Positions 1-7,839 of a DNA stretch of 64,000 nt are shown one piece after another (within the stretch, counting starts at the first letter, position 1; every line of letters starts with the position of its first letter). The position numbers and the translations under genes were made by a program. Under the pieces are notes generated by a model. The model made no database searches, was not told the DNA's origin, and was given only the letters and a program-made list of their open reading frames with translations. Origin of the DNA: Promicromonospora panici. GTDB lineage: Bacteria > Actinomycetota > Actinomycetes > Actinomycetales > Cellulomonadaceae. The stretch spans positions 62,001 to 126,000 of the forward strand of contig NZ_UWYY01000019.1 in assembly GCF_900608595.1 (NCBI RefSeq). The letters run 5' to 3'.

Positions 1-1204
1 CGACGGCCTTCCAGTCGGTCCCCTCCTCGCCGTACTGCAGGAGGTCGTGGTTCTCCTGGATGGAGACCCAGTCCAGGAGCTGCAGCGCGGCCTCGGCGTC
101 GGCCGCCGCGGCGTTCACGACCACGAGGTTGTCGGCCTGGAAGGTCTGGTTCGGCTTCGCGGACAGGCCGTCGCGGAACGGGAGCAGGCTCACGAGCGAG
201 GCGCCCGGGACCGCCTTCTCGAGCTTTTCGAGGTGGCCAGAGGTGTCCAGGCCGTCGGTGATGCCCCAGCAGGTGGCCGCACCGCCGCTGTCGAACTGCG
301 CGGTGATGGTGGCCGAGTCGGCGTTGAGGCGGTCGGCGTTGATGATGCCGTCCTCGTAGTACTTGCGGATGCGGTGCAGCGACTCGACATACGGCTCGTA
401 CTGCCAGAAGGGCACCGCGTCCGTCGAACCCGTGGTCGCCGCGCTCCGGGACGGGACGAACATGAGGGAGTCGCTGGAGAAGTAGAGCGGGAGGAAGTCG
501 GGGCTCTCCCAGCCTTGGGCGTAGAGCGCGCCGGTCGGCGCGCCGAGAACGTCGAAGACCGAGTTGTTCTTGACGTACCCCGGGATGCCCTCCTTCTGCA
601 CCACGTCGTACCAGAACTGCTCGAGCTGATCGAACGTCGTGATGCCCTGGGGGGCGTGCTTGTCGATCAGGTCGCCGCGGGCGACGATGTGGTGGATCCG
701 GGCGGCGCTGTTGACGGCGGGGATCCCGTACAGCGAACCGTCGGGCCAGCGGTTGGCGTCGAACGCGCTCTGGTCGACGGCGGCCGTGAGGTTGGGGTAC
801 TTGCCGCTCGTCAGCGCGTCGTCCAGCGGTTCGAGCGCCTTCGACTCGATGAGCTGGGCGATGTTGAGCCAGCGCGCCGAGAGCGCCGTCTGGAAGTCCT
901 CGCCCGACGTGAACTTGAGCAGGGACTGTGCCGCGTAGTTGCTCCAGTTGATGAAGGACGGCTTGAACTCGAAGCCGAGGTCGGCCTTGAGCTTGGTGTT
1001 GACGGCCGCGCGGACGCGGTCCCACTGCGCCGGCACGTCGCCGGGCAGCAGGTGGCCGTACGTGGCGGCACCCGCGTTGCCACCGGCACCGCCGGGGGAA
1101 CAGGCGGCGAGGGTGGCGGCGGCGAGCAGGCCGCCGGTTCCGGCAAGGAAACCTCGGCGGGAGACAGGCAATGACAGTCCAGCGGCATCGATGAGCTGTG
1201 CCAT
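1..1204 (-). CDS. Extracellular sugar-binding lipoprotein of an LplA-like ABC importer (3' end outside window)
   Basis: The reading frame runs open from an ATG at 1204 to the window edge, so 401 residues are visible and the C terminus is missing. The N terminus has a twin-arginine pair (SRRGFLAG, residues 15-22), a hydrophobic stretch and a lipobox LAAC with Cys35, so it is probably a Tat-exported lipoprotein. The last visible residues (WVSIQENHDLLQYGEEGTDW) resemble the C-terminal part of LplA/YtcQ-type carbohydrate-binding proteins. It sits 60 bases downstream of two LplB/LplC-type permeases on the same strand, the usual three-gene layout without an ATPase. The substrate is unknown; LplA relatives often lie in pectin or rhamnogalacturonan loci, which suits this neighbourhood. 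The family call is firm and the ligand is inference. Confidence 0.88.
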   Translation of the reverse strand, partial: MAQLIDAAGLSLPVSRRGFLAGTGGLLAAATLAACSPGGAGGNAGAATYGHLLPGDVPAQWDRVRAAVNTKLKADLGFEFKPSFINWSNYAAQSLLKFTSGEDFQTALSARWLNIAQLIESKALEPLDDALTSGKYPNLTAAVDQSAFDANRWPDGSLYGIPAVNSAARIHHIVARGDLIDKHAPQGITTFDQLEQFWYDVVQKEGIPGYVKNNSVFDVLGAPTGALYAQGWESPDFLPLYFSSDSLMFVPSRSAATTGSTDAVPFWQYEPYVESLHRIRKYYEDGIINADRLNADSATITAQFDSGGAATCWGITDGLDTSGHLEKLEKAVPGASLVSLLPFRDGLSAKPNQTFQADNLVVVNAAAADAEAALQLLDWVSIQENHDLLQYGEEGTDWKAV

Positions 1205-1264
1205 GGTGCTTTCCTCTCGAAAGACTTGGGTCGTGCGACGGGGGTGCGACAGGTACTGCCGGGA

Positions 1265-2200
1265 TCAGCCCTTGGTGGCGCCGAGCGTGAGGCCCTTGAC
1301 GAAGTAGCGCTGGGCGAACGGGTAGGCCAGGAGGATCGGGCCGATGGTGATGACGGTCATCGCCAGCCGCATCTGGTAGACGGGCGCAGCGGACACCGTG
1401 CCGAGGTCGGCCGCGTTGGCGACGCTCGTGATGAGGTTCTGGAGCACGAGCTGCAAGGGGTACTTGGCGGGCTCGCTGATGAAGAGCAGGGCGTGGAACC
1501 ACTCGTTCCAGAACGCCACCGCATAGAAGAGGGCGATGACGGCGATGACCGGCTTGGAGAGCGGCAGCACCACCTGGAAGAAGATGCGCAGCTCGCCCGC
1601 GCCGTCGATCCGCGCGGCGTCGAGGATCTCCTGCGGTGTCGCCCGGAAGAAGCTGACCTGCACGAACACGAGGAACGGCGCGATGGCCATCGGCAGGATC
1701 ACGGCGAACCACGAGTCCCGGAGCTGCAGCACCTGCGTGACCAGGATGTACATCGGCACGAGGCCGCCGGTGAACAGCATCGGGATGTAGGCGAACACTG
1801 CCAGCGGGCGGCTCACCAGGGGCAGGCCGCGCGCGATCACCCAGGCGATGCCCGACGTCGCGATGACGGCGATGACCGTGCCCACCACCGTGATGAAGAT
1901 GGTGGCGCCGTAGGAGAGCCAGACTCGCGACCCGGCGAAGATCGTGCTGTACGCGTCCAGCGAGAACGGGTCCGGCCAGAACGAGTACCCCGTCTTCGAG
2001 AGCGTCGACTCCGCGGTGAAGGAGCCGGCCACGACCATCCAGAACGGGACGATGCAGACGACGGCGAAGGCGATCACGCCCACGTAGCTGGCGACCGTGA
2101 AGGGCTCGGGGCGCTGGCGCTGCCGGACGCGTGGGCCGGTGGGCGGCGTCGCCGACACGGGTCGGGGGCGGGCGGCGGCCGGGGTGTCGACGGTGGTCAT
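1265..2200 (-). CDS. Carbohydrate ABC transporter permease, LplC/MalG type
   Basis: A 311-residue inner-membrane permease. It starts at the ATG overlapping the upstream permease stop (ATGA, 2197-2200). About six membrane segments are visible, and the EAA-loop sequence ILDAARIDGAGELRIFFQVV is the ATPase docking motif of MalG-type permeases. The C terminus (YFVKGLTLGATKG) is the typical LplC/MalG end. Together with the gene upstream it would form the membrane channel fed by the lipoprotein downstream. No ATPase gene is nearby, so a shared MsmX-like ATPase encoded elsewhere is expected (known for this family, not seen here). A longer open frame extends upstream through the neighbouring permease in another frame and is not the start. 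Confidence 0.93.
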   Translation of the reverse strand: MTTVDTPAAARPRPVSATPPTGPRVRQRQRPEPFTVASYVGVIAFAVVCIVPFWMVVAGSFTAESTLSKTGYSFWPDPFSLDAYSTIFAGSRVWLSYGATIFITVVGTVIAVIATSGIAWVIARGLPLVSRPLAVFAYIPMLFTGGLVPMYILVTQVLQLRDSWFAVILPMAIAPFLVFVQVSFFRATPQEILDAARIDGAGELRIFFQVVLPLSKPVIAVIALFYAVAFWNEWFHALLFISEPAKYPLQLVLQNLITSVANAADLGTVSAAPVYQMRLAMTVITIGPILLAYPFAQRYFVKGLTLGATKG

Positions 2201-3192
2201 AGCAGCGAGGTCTCCTTCGCGTAGCGGCGCTGGACCAGCGTCGCGACCACGACGAGCACGAAGCCGATGACGGACTGGAAGAGGCCGATCGCCGCGGTGG
2301 TGCCGAAGTCGCCGATGGTGCGCAGCGCCCGGAAGACGTAGGTGTCGATCACGTCGGTGGTGGAGAACAACGTGCCGTTGTCGCCGACGATCGCGTAGAT
2401 GGTGCCGAAGTCGCCGTAGAAGATCCGGCCGACGCCGAGCACCAGGAGGATCGCCGCCGTCGGCTTGAGCAGGGGAACAGTGATCCGAAGGGCCATCTGC
2501 GCCCGGCTCGCGCCATCGATCACCCCGGCCTCGTACACCTCCTCGGGGATCGCGGTGATCGCCGCGAGGAAGATGACGCTCATGTAGCCGCCCATCTGCC
2601 AGACCTTGACGACGGTCAGGATCCACGGCCAGGGCCCGGGCTCGGTGTACCAGGAGATGGACGGCAGCCCGAAGACGTCGGTGAGGTCGTTCACCAGGCC
2701 GCCGCGCCCGCTGGGTCCCGCGAGGAACGCCTGCAGGAAGATGCTCACGACGATCGGTGACACGAAGTACGGCACGAAGATCACGGACTGGAAGAACCGC
2801 TTGGTCACACGGCCGCGGATCTCGTTGAGCATGATCGCGAGCAGGACGCCCGCGCCCAGAGTCGCGGCGAGGAACAGGATGTTGAGGAACAGCGTGTTCC
2901 ACAGGATCCGGCCGGCGCCGCCCGAGGTGAAGAAGAACTCGAAGTTCTCGAAGCCGGCCCAGGGCGACCCGAAGACGCCGTCGGCCACGTTGAAGTCCTG
3001 GAACGCGACCACCAGGCCGGCCATCGGGCCGTAGGCGAAGACCACCAGGAGGATGACGGCGGGGGCGGCCAGCACGACGAGGCCGTAGTCGCGGCTGCGC
3101 ATCTTCCGGCGGTTTCCACCGGGGGTGGTTCCGCTGCGGGTGTTTCCGGTGGTCGCGAGGCTGGTGCTCGCGATGCCGAGGTCGGTGCTCAT
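2197..3192 (-). CDS. Carbohydrate ABC transporter permease, LplB/YtcP-partner type
   Basis: A 331-residue permease and first gene of the lplBCA-like operon. The start at 3192 (MSTDLGIAS) is chosen because GGAGG lies about 9 bases upstream on the minus strand; the open frame continues another 54 codons upstream without a ribosome site. Six membrane helices are evident. The cytoplasmic EAA loop reads VYEAGVIDGASRAQMALRIT. The end ETSLL overlaps the next start by 4 bases, so the two permeases are translationally coupled. The promoter and a LacI-type operator lie upstream at 3318-3370. Substrate unknown; an oligosaccharide of pectin origin is inferred from context. Confidence 0.93.
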   Translation of the reverse strand: MSTDLGIASTSLATTGNTRSGTTPGGNRRKMRSRDYGLVVLAAPAVILLVVFAYGPMAGLVVAFQDFNVADGVFGSPWAGFENFEFFFTSGGAGRILWNTLFLNILFLAATLGAGVLLAIMLNEIRGRVTKRFFQSVIFVPYFVSPIVVSIFLQAFLAGPSGRGGLVNDLTDVFGLPSISWYTEPGPWPWILTVVKVWQMGGYMSVIFLAAITAIPEEVYEAGVIDGASRAQMALRITVPLLKPTAAILLVLGVGRIFYGDFGTIYAIVGDNGTLFSTTDVIDTYVFRALRTIGDFGTTAAIGLFQSVIGFVLVVVATLVQRRYAKETSLL

Positions 3193-3317
3193 CGCCCGGG
3201 ACCTCCGCCGTGGCGGGGGTCCGGTGATGTCCGGACGTGCGGGTTCGGGTCCACGGCGGGCTCTCTTCTTCGTTGAAGATTCGGTGCGATTGGGGTCGTG
3301 CTGTCGCTGCACCGTGC

Positions 3318-3347
3318 ACGCTAGGGCTCGCGGAACAGCCGTGTCAA
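3318..3347 (-). promoter_or_regulatory. Putative promoter of the lplBCA-like operon
   Basis: On the minus strand TTGACA (3342-3347) and TAGCGT (3318-3323) are separated by 18 bases, a good actinobacterial housekeeping-type promoter. The operator at 3355-3370 lies directly upstream of the -35 box. Confidence 0.5.
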
Positions 3348-3354
3348 GAAACAA

Positions 3355-3370
3355 TGGAAAGCGCGTTCCA
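3355..3370. promoter_or_regulatory. LacI-type operator TGGAAAGCGCGTTCCA
   Basis: An imperfect palindrome with a central GCGC, next to the importer promoter. The same 16-mer, inverted and with one change, recurs at 3442-3457, and close relatives are at 37283-37298 and 51262-51277. The best candidate binder is the LacI regulator at 37336-38385, which has such a site just downstream of its own gene (inference). Confidence 0.6.
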
Positions 3371-3441
3371 TTCGCTAGCCCGGCTTAGAGCCCAGAAGGT
3401 ATCGACATCCTCCGGCGAACTATGCGAACATCTGCCCGACA

Positions 3442-3457
3442 TGGAACGCGCTTTCCT
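3442..3457. promoter_or_regulatory. LacI-type operator TGGAACGCGCTTTCCT
   Basis: Reverse complement of the 3355-3370 site with one mismatch, centred 87 bases from it. The pair may serve the two divergent genes or allow looping by a tetramer. It lies about 175 bases upstream of the hydrolase start. Confidence 0.55.
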
Positions 3458-3630
3458 CCGGGCGGGCGCACCCTCGTCGTGTCAGGCGTACATGTTCGAG
3501 GACGGGGTTGTGTTCCCGCGGCCCGCTCGGGAGGACGCGACCCGGTTCTCGAACCCGCCGCCTGACGCGGCGGTGGACCGCAGCGCCGCGGTCTTTGGGG
3601 CGGCGCGTGCACGACGGCAAGGAGCACGCG

Positions 3631-4503
3631 GTGACCAGAGCGGGGCTGCATGTGACGCGCACTGAGGCGCGCGGTATCCGGCGGGGAACGGTGGTCGCCG
3701 TCCACGGAATCATGGAGAGCGGCCCGACCCTGCAGGCCGCGGCCGACGCCTGGGCGGCGCGCGGCTGGGAAGTGCTGGCTCCTGACCTGCGCGGACATGG
3801 CCGATCGCCGCGCTGGGGCCCGGACGACCAGCTGCACCCGGGTGACCGGCTCACCGAGGACCTCCTTGCGGTCCTGGACGACCTGCCTGAGGGCTCGGAA
3901 GCGGGTCCGGGAGCACGCGCACAGGAACCGCTCGTGCTGTTCGGGCACTCGGCGGGAGGCGGCGTCGTGACGGCGGCCGCCGCTCAGCGCCCGGGGCGGG
4001 TGGCGGGTGTGCTGCTCGAGGACCCGTTCTGGCGCCTCCCGGTCACGCCGCACCAGGACCGCGCGGTCGCCGAGCAGGCATGCCGGGACCTGCTGGCCAG
4101 GCGGGCGCGGTCCCTCGTCGAGCTGGAGGCGGACGGCGCCGTCGCGCACCCGGGGTGGGACCCGCGCGAGCTGCCCGCCTGGGCCAGGGCGCAGCACGAC
4201 GCCGATCCCGCTCTCGTGCGCAACGGCGACGTCATCCCGACACTGCCGTGGCCCGACCTGGTGCGTCGCCTCACGACCGGCGGAGTGGACGTGCTGGTCA
4301 TCACGGGGGCGATCTCGCCCGAGGTCGGCATGACGGCGAGGCACCGGCGGATGCTCGCCGGCTGCGGCGCCCGCCTCGCGGTGATCGACGGCGCGTCGCA
4401 CTTCGTGCGGCGGGACGCCCCGGAGAGGTTCGCCACGGTCGCTGCCGAGTTCCTCACCCGCGTTGCCCGAGTTCAGGGGACGGGCCGGGAAGCCGTGCCA
4501 TAG
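3631..4503 (+). CDS. Alpha/beta hydrolase family protein
   Basis: A 290-residue soluble hydrolase. GTG at 3631 is chosen because AAGGAG lies 6 bases upstream; the frame is open further upstream but crosses the intergenic operators. The fold is clear: VVAVHGIMESG (oxyanion-hole HG), DLRGHGRSP, the nucleophile elbow FGHSAGGG with the catalytic Ser, and the likely catalytic His in DGASHFVRRD near the C terminus. No signal peptide, so cytoplasmic. It is divergent from the importer operon and shares its LacI-type operators, so it may act on an imported ester. The substrate cannot be read from the sequence; esterase, lipase-like or C-C hydrolase are all possible. Confidence 0.85.
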   Translation: MTRAGLHVTRTEARGIRRGTVVAVHGIMESGPTLQAAADAWAARGWEVLAPDLRGHGRSPRWGPDDQLHPGDRLTEDLLAVLDDLPEGSEAGPGARAQEPLVLFGHSAGGGVVTAAAAQRPGRVAGVLLEDPFWRLPVTPHQDRAVAEQACRDLLARRARSLVELEADGAVAHPGWDPRELPAWARAQHDADPALVRNGDVIPTLPWPDLVRRLTTGGVDVLVITGAISPEVGMTARHRRMLAGCGARLAVIDGASHFVRRDAPERFATVAAEFLTRVARVQGTGREAVP

Positions 4504-4606
4504 CGTCGGCCATGACGCCTGACCGACCGAGCTGACCATGCAGTTGCTGCCAAGGCAGGCCCGCCGCTGGCAGCAGGTGCATGGTCATGTGGCGCGTCCC
4601 GGACGA

Positions 4607-5632
4607 CTACGCCGGCGAACCCGAGCTCGAGCCGCGCACCACCAGGGTGGGCTGGAACATCACGTGCTCGGCCGCCGTGTCGCCCCCGCTGAGCAGCAGA
4701 TCGGCCGCGCGGGCGCCGAGCTCGTGGGTGGGCTGGCGCACGGACGTGAGCGGCGTGGACAGCTCGGCCGCGAACGCGACGTCGTCGTACCCCACCACGG
4801 CCATGTCGGTGGGGACGGCGATGTTCTCCGTGCGGAGCGTGCGCAGCACGCCCAGCGCGACCAGGTCGTTGACGCAGAACACGGCGGTGGGCTGGTCGCC
4901 CGACTCGAGCAGCCCGCGGATCGCCGCCTCGCCGCCCTCGGCGTTGAGGCTGGTCACCGTGACCTCCACCAGCGCGGACGCCGGATCCAGCCCGGCGGCG
5001 GCCAGCGCCTTGACCACGCCCTCGTGTCGGTCGGCGCACTGCCGGATCGTGTGCGGGCCGTTGAGGAACACGATCCGGGTGTGGCCCTCGTCCAGCAGGT
5101 GGGCGGCGGCGAGCTCCCCACCGCGGACGTCGTCGACGGCCACCGACGAGATGCTCGGATCGGACGACGGGCGGTCGAGCAGCACCACGCCGGTGCCCCG
5201 GCGCCGCATCGCGAGGAGGTGCTCGATGTCGTTCGTGGCAGGGACCACCATCACGCCCTGCACCCCGTGCTCCTCGAACAGGCGCAGGTAGCGCTGCTCG
5301 CGGTCGGGGTTGTCGTCGGACGACGCCACCATGAGCGTGAAGTCGTCTCGGTCCAGGCGCTCCTCGATGCCGCGGGCCACATCGGTGAAGAACGGGTTGG
5401 CGATGTCCAGGACTATGGCGCCGATGGTGGTGATGGTCCCGGCGCGCAGCTGGCGAGCGGAGCCGTTGCGTACGAAGCTCAGTTCCTCGATCGCGGCCTC
5501 GACCCGCTCCCGGGTCCCGGGCAGCACCCGTTCGGGCCGGTTGAGCACGTTGGAAACGGTGCCGACGGAAACGCCGGCGGCACGGGCGACGTCGGCGATG
5601 GATGCTCGACGGTGAGCGATCGGCTGGGTCAT
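4607..5632 (-). CDS. rhaR: LacI-family repressor, probable L-rhamnose regulator
   Basis: A 341-residue transcription factor. The N-terminal LacI helix-turn-helix (IADVARAAGVSVGTVSNVLN, residues 12-31) is followed by a periplasmic-binding-like effector domain (VVGYDDVAFAAELSTPLTSV near the end). The start at 5632 lies divergently opposite the rhamnose mutarotase gene. The 88-base gap holds one clear palindrome, ATGAACCGATTCAT, the likely autoregulatory operator. Related sites precede the rhamnose ABC importer and the isomerase operon, so this protein is the natural candidate for the whole rha regulon. The family is certain; the effector (rhamnose or rhamnulose) is inferred from position. Confidence 0.85.
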   Translation of the reverse strand: MTQPIAHRRASIADVARAAGVSVGTVSNVLNRPERVLPGTRERVEAAIEELSFVRNGSARQLRAGTITTIGAIVLDIANPFFTDVARGIEERLDRDDFTLMVASSDDNPDREQRYLRLFEEHGVQGVMVVPATNDIEHLLAMRRRGTGVVLLDRPSSDPSISSVAVDDVRGGELAAAHLLDEGHTRIVFLNGPHTIRQCADRHEGVVKALAAAGLDPASALVEVTVTSLNAEGGEAAIRGLLESGDQPTAVFCVNDLVALGVLRTLRTENIAVPTDMAVVGYDDVAFAAELSTPLTSVRQPTHELGARAADLLLSGGDTAAEHVMFQPTLVVRGSSSGSPA

Positions 5633-5660
5633 GGAGCGCCTCCTTGCTTCGGGCTACATT

Positions 5661-5674
5661 ATGAACCGATTCAT
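5661..5674. promoter_or_regulatory. Operator ATGAACCGATTCAT between rhaR and rhaM
   Basis: A palindrome with half-sites ATGAA and TTCAT around four bases, the LacI-type pattern. It lies in the divergent rhaR/rhaM gap. Related sites are at 7772-7793, 14899-14912 and 62705-62718. Confidence 0.65.
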
Positions 5675-5720
5675 GATGGAGTGGGTCGCCTTCGACCTGC
5701 TCAGGAACCGGAGGACCCGA

Positions 5721-6104
5721 ATGTCGAGTAATACGGCGGGCGCACGCGTCTGTTTCACGTCCCGGGTGCGGGCGGACCGGATCCCTGAGTATCGCGCGGC
5801 GCACGCCGCCGTCTGGCCCGAGATGCTGGAGGCGCTGCGCGACACCGGCTGGCGCGACTACCACCTGTTCCTGCGCGACGACGGGCTGCTGGTCGGCATC
5901 CTGGAGACCGACGACTACGAAGCGGCGCAGCGCGGGATGGCCGCGACCGAGGTCAACGCGCGCTGGCAGGCGGAGATGTCGGGCTTCTTCGTCGACGATG
6001 GCAACCCGGACGACGGGTTCGTGCTGCTGGACGAGGTGTTCCACCTGGAGTCCCAGCTGTCGGCCCTGGGCCTGCCCACCATCACAGACGCCTCCGCGAG
6101 GTAG
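5721..6104 (+). CDS. rhaM: L-rhamnose mutarotase
   Basis: A 127-residue cytoplasmic enzyme that interconverts alpha and beta anomers of L-rhamnose, supplying the form used by the isomerase. The sequence matches the small RhaM family throughout: an early YRAAHAAVWPEMLEALRD with the conserved HAAVWPEM motif, then WRDYHLFLRDDGLLVGILE and a C-terminal F-H-L-E segment. Start ATG 5721 has GGAGG about 8 bases upstream; the in-frame upstream extension contains the operator and is rejected. The last codons (GCG AGG TAG) are part of the hairpin repeat at 6096-6183, so the stop codon is supplied by the repeat. Confidence 0.93.
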   Translation: MSSNTAGARVCFTSRVRADRIPEYRAAHAAVWPEMLEALRDTGWRDYHLFLRDDGLLVGILETDDYEAAQRGMAATEVNARWQAEMSGFFVDDGNPDDGFVLLDEVFHLESQLSALGLPTITDASAR

Positions 6105-6183
6105 AACCCTGGCGAGGTAGGGCTCCAGCGAGGTAGGACCGCAGCGCGAGCTGTAGTCCTACCTCGCCAGGGTTCTACCTCGC
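6096..6183. terminator. Modular hairpin repeat, family A copy 1 (convergent terminator)
   Basis: Three tandem 16-base units (GCGAGGTAGAACCCTG and two variants, at 6096, 6112 and 6128) face two inverted units (6152-6167, 6168-6183). Positions 6096-6121 and 6158-6183 form a perfect 26-bp stem. It lies between the convergent rhaM and amino acid permease genes, so it probably terminates both. No T-run follows. Other copies: 52764-52866 and 62606-62692. Confidence 0.7.
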
Positions 6184-6196
6184 GGTCGATCCCGGG

Positions 6197-7636
6197 TTAG
6201 TTGACGCCGCCCTCGCGTTCGCTGAGCGCGTCGGGATCCGTGATCTGGGTGGGCTCCGGGCGGTTGAACGCCCAAGTGACGAACCACAGGATCACGCCGA
6301 TGAGCAGCAGCCAGCCCGCGATCTGGTACTGGAGCGGTGCGCGCCCGGTCCACGGCCCGACGAAGAACCCGCAGAGGAGCGCGCCGAGGATCGGCAGCAC
6401 CGTCGGGGCCACGAAGTGCTTCCGTTCCACGATGTTGCTCCGGAGCTTGAGCACCGCGACGTTGACGATGGTGAACACCGCGAGCAGCAGGAGCGAGGTG
6501 GTACCGCCCAGCGCGGCGATGACGCCGGACTCCTCCTGCAGCGTCACGAGCACGATGAGCCCGAACGCGATGAAGGTGGTGAACAGGATCGCCGCCCACG
6601 GCGTCCGGCGGGTCGGCGCCACCTTCCCGAGGAACGGCGGCAGCACCTTCTGCTTGGCCATGCCGTACAGGAGGCGTGACGCCATCAGCATGTTGATCAG
6701 GGCCGAGTTCGCGACGGCGAAGATCGTGATGAACGGATAGACGCTGCCCATGGGGAAGTCGGGCAGGGCCCGCTGGACCACCAGCGTGAGCGGTGTCTCG
6801 CTGTCGCCGAGCTCCCCCACGGGCACGATCGCCACGGTGAAGATCGCGACCAGCACGTAGATGACGCCGGTGATGCCGATGCCGGTGATCATGATGCGCG
6901 GGAAGATCTTCACCGGATCCCGCGTCTCCTCGGCCATGTTGACGGCGTCCTCGAACCCCACCATCGCGAAGAATGCGAGCGACGTCGCGGCAGTCACTGC
7001 GAGGAAGGCGTTCTTGTCGCCGGGGCTCTCGAACACCATCACGCGGCTGAAGTCGGCCTGCCCGCCGAAAGCGGCGAAGAATCCGACCAGGATGATGAAG
7101 AGCAGGCCGGACAGCTCGACGATCGTGAGCACGATGTTGGCCTTCACGGACTCGCCGACGCCCCGCAGGTTCACGGCCGCGACCAGGGCCATGAAGACCA
7201 GGGCGACGCCGACCACCACCCAGGTGTTGGGTTCCTCGACGCCGAACCCCACGAGCAGGTTGGACCCGACGGCCCGGGCGGCGGTGGACGCCGACGTGAT
7301 GCCGGAGCACATGACGGTGAAGCACACCATGAAGGTGAGGAAATGGATGCCGAACGCCTTGTGCGTGTACAGGGCGGCGCCGGCCGCCTGCGGGTACTTG
7401 GTCACCAGCTCCAGGTAGGAGAACGCGGTGATGAGAGCGATGACGAAGGCGACGATGAACGGCGCCCATGCTGCGCCGCCGACCTCGGCCGCGACCTGCC
7501 CCGTCAGCGCGTACACGCCCGTTCCGAGAATGTCGCCGACGATGAAGAGCAGAAGGAGCTTCGGGCCCATCACCCGCTTGAGCTCGGTTGGTTCCTCGCC
7601 GAGAGCTGCGTGCTCCTCGGCCGTTGGCTGGCTCAT
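6197..7636 (-). CDS. APC-family amino acid permease
   Basis: A 479-residue integral membrane transporter of the amino acid-polyamine-organocation superfamily. About twelve hydrophobic segments are visible. TM1 has the broken helix motif GDILGTGVYALTGQVAAEVG (known to bind the substrate backbone), and TM6 contains FFAMVGFEDAVNMAEETRDP, typical of the family. The start at 7636 (MSQPTAEEH) has GGAGG 8 bases upstream. It sits between rhaM and the rhamnose importer but on the opposite strand, with no visible tie to rhamnose. The substrate is unknown; a cationic or neutral amino acid is usual for this branch. Confidence 0.88.
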   Translation of the reverse strand: MSQPTAEEHAALGEEPTELKRVMGPKLLLLFIVGDILGTGVYALTGQVAAEVGGAAWAPFIVAFVIALITAFSYLELVTKYPQAAGAALYTHKAFGIHFLTFMVCFTVMCSGITSASTAARAVGSNLLVGFGVEEPNTWVVVGVALVFMALVAAVNLRGVGESVKANIVLTIVELSGLLFIILVGFFAAFGGQADFSRVMVFESPGDKNAFLAVTAATSLAFFAMVGFEDAVNMAEETRDPVKIFPRIMITGIGITGVIYVLVAIFTVAIVPVGELGDSETPLTLVVQRALPDFPMGSVYPFITIFAVANSALINMLMASRLLYGMAKQKVLPPFLGKVAPTRRTPWAAILFTTFIAFGLIVLVTLQEESGVIAALGGTTSLLLLAVFTIVNVAVLKLRSNIVERKHFVAPTVLPILGALLCGFFVGPWTGRAPLQYQIAGWLLLIGVILWFVTWAFNRPEPTQITDPDALSEREGGVN

Positions 7637-7734
7637 ACCGGTCACCTCCGTGAACTGGTTCGGGCAGCGTTCACCCCTGATTGGCCAAGGGTTCCGTAAG
7701 TGCAACAGCACGGCAACGGACTCGCCGGAAGTTC

Positions 7735-7763
7735 TTGACGCTCTGACCTCGCAGGTCTATCTT
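7735..7763 (+). promoter_or_regulatory. Promoter of the rhamnose ABC importer operon
   Basis: TTGACG (7735-7740) and TATCTT (7758-7763) with an exact 17-base spacer. The operator at 7772-7793 would cover the transcription start, the expected geometry for repression. Confidence 0.6.
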
Positions 7764-7771
7764 CCGAAGTA

Positions 7772-7793
7772 CCCGTTTGAACGATTCAACGGG
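7772..7793. promoter_or_regulatory. Operator of the rhamnose importer operon
   Basis: Core TTGAACGATTCAA (7777-7789) flanked by CCCGT and CGGG, an extended near-palindrome. Its spacer is three bases instead of the four in the rhaR/rhaM site, so its assignment to RhaR is likely but not certain. Confidence 0.55.
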
Positions 7794-7839
7794 TAGCCCA
7801 GCGGTCACCGCCGACCGCCCGCACGCTCGACGGAGAGAT

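Larger units (their letters stand above)
3193..3630. other. Divergent intergenic region without a gene
   Basis: These 438 bases separate the minus-strand importer operon from the plus-strand hydrolase. They hold a sigma70-like promoter for the importer and two matching operator palindromes (described separately). No conserved small protein was recognised; the short open frames here lack ribosome sites or overlap the operators. Confidence 0.7.
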